A stretch of DNA of 18,359 nucleotides from Clostridia bacterium. GTDB lineage: Bacteria; Bacillota; Clostridia; Christensenellales; CAG-314. Of the stretch, positions 15,122 through 18,359 are shown in pieces. The stretch is from NCBI GenBank assembly GCA_017407305.1, contig JAFQWS010000106.1, positions 1 to 18,359 on the forward strand. The letters are read 5' to 3'. A model generated the notes under the pieces. That model saw only the letters and a program-made list of their open reading frames with translations, did not search any database and was not told the origin of the DNA. The first letter of the stretch is position 1. The number at the start of each line of letters is the position of its first letter. A program made the position numbers and the translations under genes.

Positions 15122-18100
15122 ATGAATTTTTCTAAATTCAACAAAGTTGGCTTGAAACTTGTTGCTTTGGCAGTTGTCTTGGCACTCGTTCTCTCCGTCA
15201 ACATGGCTCTTTGCATTGAAGTAATTTCTGCAAACGAACGTATGGAAGGATACGACGGCAAATATTATGCAGATTACTCCTCTCAAGAGCAACTTAGAGA
15301 AGCAGCAGAAGAAACAAACTTGGAAATTGCTGGCGAATCCTTTATTTTGATGAAGAATAATGGTCTTTTGCCCTTGGCAATGGAAAAAGTTTCCTTGTTT
15401 GGTAAACAAACTGCACAATTGACATACGGTGGCACAGGCTCCGGTGGCGGTTCCGGTGGTTTTGACCTTGAATCCGGTCTTGCAGAATCCGGTATTGAAA
15501 TCAACCCCAAATTGGTTGCTTTCTACGCAGACAACAGCCGTTCCGGTGGTTTTGGTGACGCAGCAGGTATGTCCGGTGGTTCTTGGTCCATTTCCGAAAC
15601 ACCCGTTTCTGCATATGGCCCTTCCATTGTTGCAACATACGGTGCATACGATGATGCAGCAATCGTAGTATTCTCCCGTTCCGGTGGTGAAGGTGCAGAC
15701 CTTGCAAGAGAAAACGTTGAAGGTACAGCAGAAGACAGACACTACCTTGAACTTGCTCCTTCCGAAGAAGCATTGCTCGACCACGTTCAAGCAAACTTCG
15801 AAAACGTTATCGTATTGATCAACAGTGCAAACGTTATGGAACTTGGCAAACTTGAAGAAGACGCAGATATCGACGCAATCCTTTGGATTGGTCAAATCGG
15901 TTACAACGGCGCAGCAGTTGTTGGCGACGTTTTGACAGGTAAAATCAACCCTTCCGGTAGAACAGTCGACATCTGGACAGCAGACCACTCACAAGATCCC
16001 ACATGGCAAAACTTCGGTGACAACAGCCACGTAGATTCCAGCCACAGATACTTCTCTGTTGACGATCCCAACACAGAAGCAAACGAAGCAATGAACAACG
16101 TCAGCCCTACACTCGAATACGAAGAAGGCATCTATCTTGGTTACAAATACTACGAAACACGTGCACAATACGAAGCAGCAGGTTGGTATGATGAACACGT
16201 CGTATATCCTTTCGGTTACGGCTTGTCCTACACAACGTTTGCATGGGAAATTGACGAAGCAAAATCCACAGCAGCTCTTGAAAAAGACGGCAAAGTAAAC
16301 ATCGTTGTCGACGTTACAAACACAGGCGACGTTGCAGGCAAAGACGTTGTAGAAATCTACGTCCAAGCACCTTACACAGCAGGTGGCATTGAAAAATCCC
16401 ACGTTGCATTGGTCGGTTTTGCAAAAACAAGTCTCTTGGCACCCGGTGCATCTGAAGAAGTCACAGTTACATTTGACGTAAAAGATATGGCTTCCTACGA
16501 CGACGTTGACAAGAACAACAACAGCTTCAAAGGTTATGAACTTGAAGCAGGTGAATACACCATTCACGCATCCAAAAACTCCCACGAATCCGTTGACACA
16601 ATCAGCTACACAGTTGCAACAGGTTTCCAATATGCAACAGACGAAGCAACAGGCAACGACAGCAGTCCTAAATTCGTTGGCAAATACACAACACTCAACG
16701 GCACAATGAGAGAAATGAGCCGTGCAGACTTCGAAGGCACATTCCCCGTTGCACCTACAGAAGCAGAACTTACACTTGCAGTTACAAGTGACATCTACAA
16801 AGCACTTCGTTACGGCTTCAACCTCGGTGATGATGAAACAGAAGACAAATGGTACAAAACAGTTGCAGACATCCCTGCAAACTGGACACAAGCAGCATCT
16901 GCACAAGGCAGAACAATCACATTGACGCTTGCTGATATGATTGGTAAAGACAAAAACCATGCAGATTGGGATTTGTTGCTCAACCAACTTACATACACAG
17001 AATTGCTTGACCTTGCAATGACCGGCTCCTACAAAACAGCACGTGTCGACGCAATCGGCAAAATCCAAGCACGTGACCAAGACGGTCCTGCACAATTGAA
17101 AGCAGCACAAAGTGGCACACTCATGTGGGTTTGCGAAACAAACATCGCATCTACATGGAACGTTGACCTTGCATACGCACAAGGTGTCATCGTTGGTAAC
17201 GAAGGTTTGTTGTTCGACTGCCAAGGTTGGTATGCTCCCGCAATGAACATTCACCGTTCCGCATTCTCCGGCAGAAACTTCGAATACTACTCTCAAGACG
17301 GCGTACACGGCGGCTTGATCGCAGCAGCAGTCGTAAAAGGTTGCCAATCCAAAGGTTTGTATGCATACATCAAACACTTTGCAATCAATGACCAAGAAAC
17401 AGACAGAACAGGCCTTGCAACATGGTGCACAGAACAAGCAGCTCGTGAAATTTACATGAGAAACTTCGAATATGCAGTCAAGAAAGGTGGCGCAATGGCA
17501 GTCATGTCCTCCTTCAACCGCATTGGCGCAATCGCAGCATGCAACAACTATGCATTGCTTACAGAAATCCTTCGTGACGAATGGGGCTTCCAAGGTCACG
17601 TTGTAACAGACTACTGGTCCGGTTCACTCGGTTCCAACAACATGAACACAGAATTGATGGCTCGTGCAGGTAACGACATCCCTTTGGGCGACGTTAGATC
17701 CAACGCAAGAGCACGTGGTACGTGGGATGCATCTTTGCGTGGTGGCAAAGGTGACGTTATCTACAACGAAGTAGAACAACCTACACAATACTACGTAATC
17801 CGTCAAGCAGCAAAGAACGTATTGTTCACATCTGCAAACAGCAACACAGTACGTAACGGTTATGATCTCAGCCTTGGTGGCACAATCAACTTGACACAAT
17901 ATGTTGCAGCAAACGCAGCAGTTGCAGAATTTGATACAGCAGATTTGGCAGTCAGCACAACCTCCACATTGCCCGAAGGTGTTTCCCTCAGCTCCACAGG
18001 CGTATTTTCCGGCACACCTAGAGAAGCAGGCTCCTTCAGCGTAAGAGTTACAGCAGTTCTCGACAGTTGGGTAACCATTTCCGGTACAGTCAACCTTGTC

Positions 18101-18359
18101 GTTGCATCTCCTTTCTCCTACACAGGCGCAGCAACAGCAACAGTTGGCACACCTTACTCCGGTGTCGTATCTCAAAACGCTTGGACAGTAGCAGGCAACG
18201 TAACAGAAGTTACACTTTCCGTACGTGGCAGCTTGCCCGCAGGTTTGAGCTTTGATGCAGCAACAGGCACAATCTCCGGTACACCTACAGTTGGTGGCGA
18301 ACACACCATCACAATCAGATGCGCAGTTAAATCCGAAACAATCAACAGTTCCGGTAGAC
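15122..18359 (+). CDS. Secreted or membrane-anchored GH3 beta-glycosidase, C-domain-first order; 3' end outside window
   Basis: Open for 1079 codons to the window edge. It hydrolyses terminal beta-linked sugars; exact specificity is not readable. A hydrophobic N-terminal segment (about 9-36) is a signal peptide or anchor. The GH3 C-domain comes first (about 60-375; NNGLLPL, SGGEGAD with candidate acid/base Glu190, NPSGR, PFGYGLSY at 363-370). Next is an FnIII-like domain (about 390-495), then the GH3 barrel (about 600-900): DGP Asp654, GRNFEYY, KHF 751-753, and nucleophile Asp830 in VVTDYW. From about 918 two Ig-like (He_PIG type) modules follow, with LPEGVSL..SGTP and LPAGLSF..SGTP. The swapped C-FnIII-N order is known in clostridial GH3 enzymes. 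The gene has its own promoter and terminator-insulated position. Codon use is extreme: no TTA or CTA and only two TCA codons. Confidence 0.93.
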   Translation, partial: MNFSKFNKVGLKLVALAVVLALVLSVNMALCIEVISANERMEGYDGKYYADYSSQEQLREAAEETNLEIAGESFILMKNNGLLPLAMEKVSLFGKQTAQLTYGGTGSGGGSGGFDLESGLAESGIEINPKLVAFYADNSRSGGFGDAAGMSGGSWSISETPVSAYGPSIVATYGAYDDAAIVVFSRSGGEGADLARENVEGTAEDRHYLELAPSEEALLDHVQANFENVIVLINSANVMELGKLEEDADIDAILWIGQIGYNGAAVVGDVLTGKINPSGRTVDIWTADHSQDPTWQNFGDNSHVDSSHRYFSVDDPNTEANEAMNNVSPTLEYEEGIYLGYKYYETRAQYEAAGWYDEHVVYPFGYGLSYTTFAWEIDEAKSTAALEKDGKVNIVVDVTNTGDVAGKDVVEIYVQAPYTAGGIEKSHVALVGFAKTSLLAPGASEEVTVTFDVKDMASYDDVDKNNNSFKGYELEAGEYTIHASKNSHESVDTISYTVATGFQYATDEATGNDSSPKFVGKYTTLNGTMREMSRADFEGTFPVAPTEAELTLAVTSDIYKALRYGFNLGDDETEDKWYKTVADIPANWTQAASAQGRTITLTLADMIGKDKNHADWDLLLNQLTYTELLDLAMTGSYKTARVDAIGKIQARDQDGPAQLKAAQSGTLMWVCETNIASTWNVDLAYAQGVIVGNEGLLFDCQGWYAPAMNIHRSAFSGRNFEYYSQDGVHGGLIAAAVVKGCQSKGLYAYIKHFAINDQETDRTGLATWCTEQAAREIYMRNFEYAVKKGGAMAVMSSFNRIGAIAACNNYALLTEILRDEWGFQGHVVTDYWSGSLGSNNMNTELMARAGNDIPLGDVRSNARARGTWDASLRGGKGDVIYNEVEQPTQYYVIRQAAKNVLFTSANSNTVRNGYDLSLGGTINLTQYVAANAAVAEFDTADLAVSTTSTLPEGVSLSSTGVFSGTPREAGSFSVRVTAVLDSWVTISGTVNLVVASPFSYTGAATATVGTPYSGVVSQNAWTVAGNVTEVTLSVRGSLPAGLSFDAATGTISGTPTVGGEHTITIRCAVKSETINSSGR

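Noticed and set aside
15989..17599. 536-codon antisense open frame (with neighbours 15095-15988 and 17624-18304)
   Set aside because: It is codon-aligned with the GH3 gene, has an implausible Cys-rich translation, and stays open only because the sense gene avoids TTA, CTA and TCA. The sense product has clear GH3 motifs.
15122..18359. GH3 gene as the tenth member of the acylation operon
   Set aside because: A strong terminator, a separate promoter and a different codon profile separate it from the upstream genes.

Overview
The window looks like a chromosomal segment from a low-to-moderate GC monoderm bacterium, most likely an uncultivated gut-type Clostridia. This rests on GGAGG-type ribosome binding sites, tightly packed and overlapping genes, lipoproteins built of BspA-type leucine-rich repeats and InlB-like repeats, and a GH3 glycosidase with the C-domain-first order known from Ruminococcus and Butyrivibrio. 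The genus cannot be named from the sequence. Every gene seen is on the + strand.

Bases 1-14712 hold nine tandem genes that read as one operon (the promoter lies upstream of the window): MBOAT-1, SGNH/LRR-1, acyl-AMP ligase, acyl carrier protein, a 78-residue membrane protein, MBOAT-2, SGNH/LRR-2, and two giant paralogous lipoproteins (1117 and 1125 aa). The parts match a Dlt-like envelope acylation pathway. The ligase activates a carboxylic acid and loads it on the carrier. The MBOAT moves the acyl group across the membrane, and an extracytoplasmic SGNH enzyme passes it to an acceptor. Both MBOATs end in FIYFQF, which fits the FxYxxF C-terminal 'acyl shuttle' hexapeptide described for MBOAT/SGNH systems. 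The MBOAT plus SGNH pair is present twice, around a single ligase/carrier pair.

The two lipoproteins are the least familiar part. Each has a lipobox, seven ~70-80 residue repeats resembling divergent InlB B-repeats, an InlB-like segment, a short BspA-type LRR segment and a C-terminal domain with the same Ser...Glu...DxxxHLxxxG pattern as the two membrane-anchored SGNH proteins. The locus therefore encodes four related SGNH-like domains, two near the membrane and two on long lipid-anchored stalks. My working hypothesis is a surface-polymer O-acylation system whose enzymes act at different distances from the membrane. The acyl group and the acceptor cannot be read from the sequence.

Bases 14713-15121 are non-coding: a strong hairpin terminator, an AT-rich stretch, a sigma-A type promoter (TTGGCT-17-TACAAT), a leader with two hairpins, and a good RBS. 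They drive a separate gene, a secreted or membrane-anchored GH3 beta-glycosidase with permuted domains and C-terminal Ig-like modules. It runs off the right edge and has very strong codon bias, unlike the operon.
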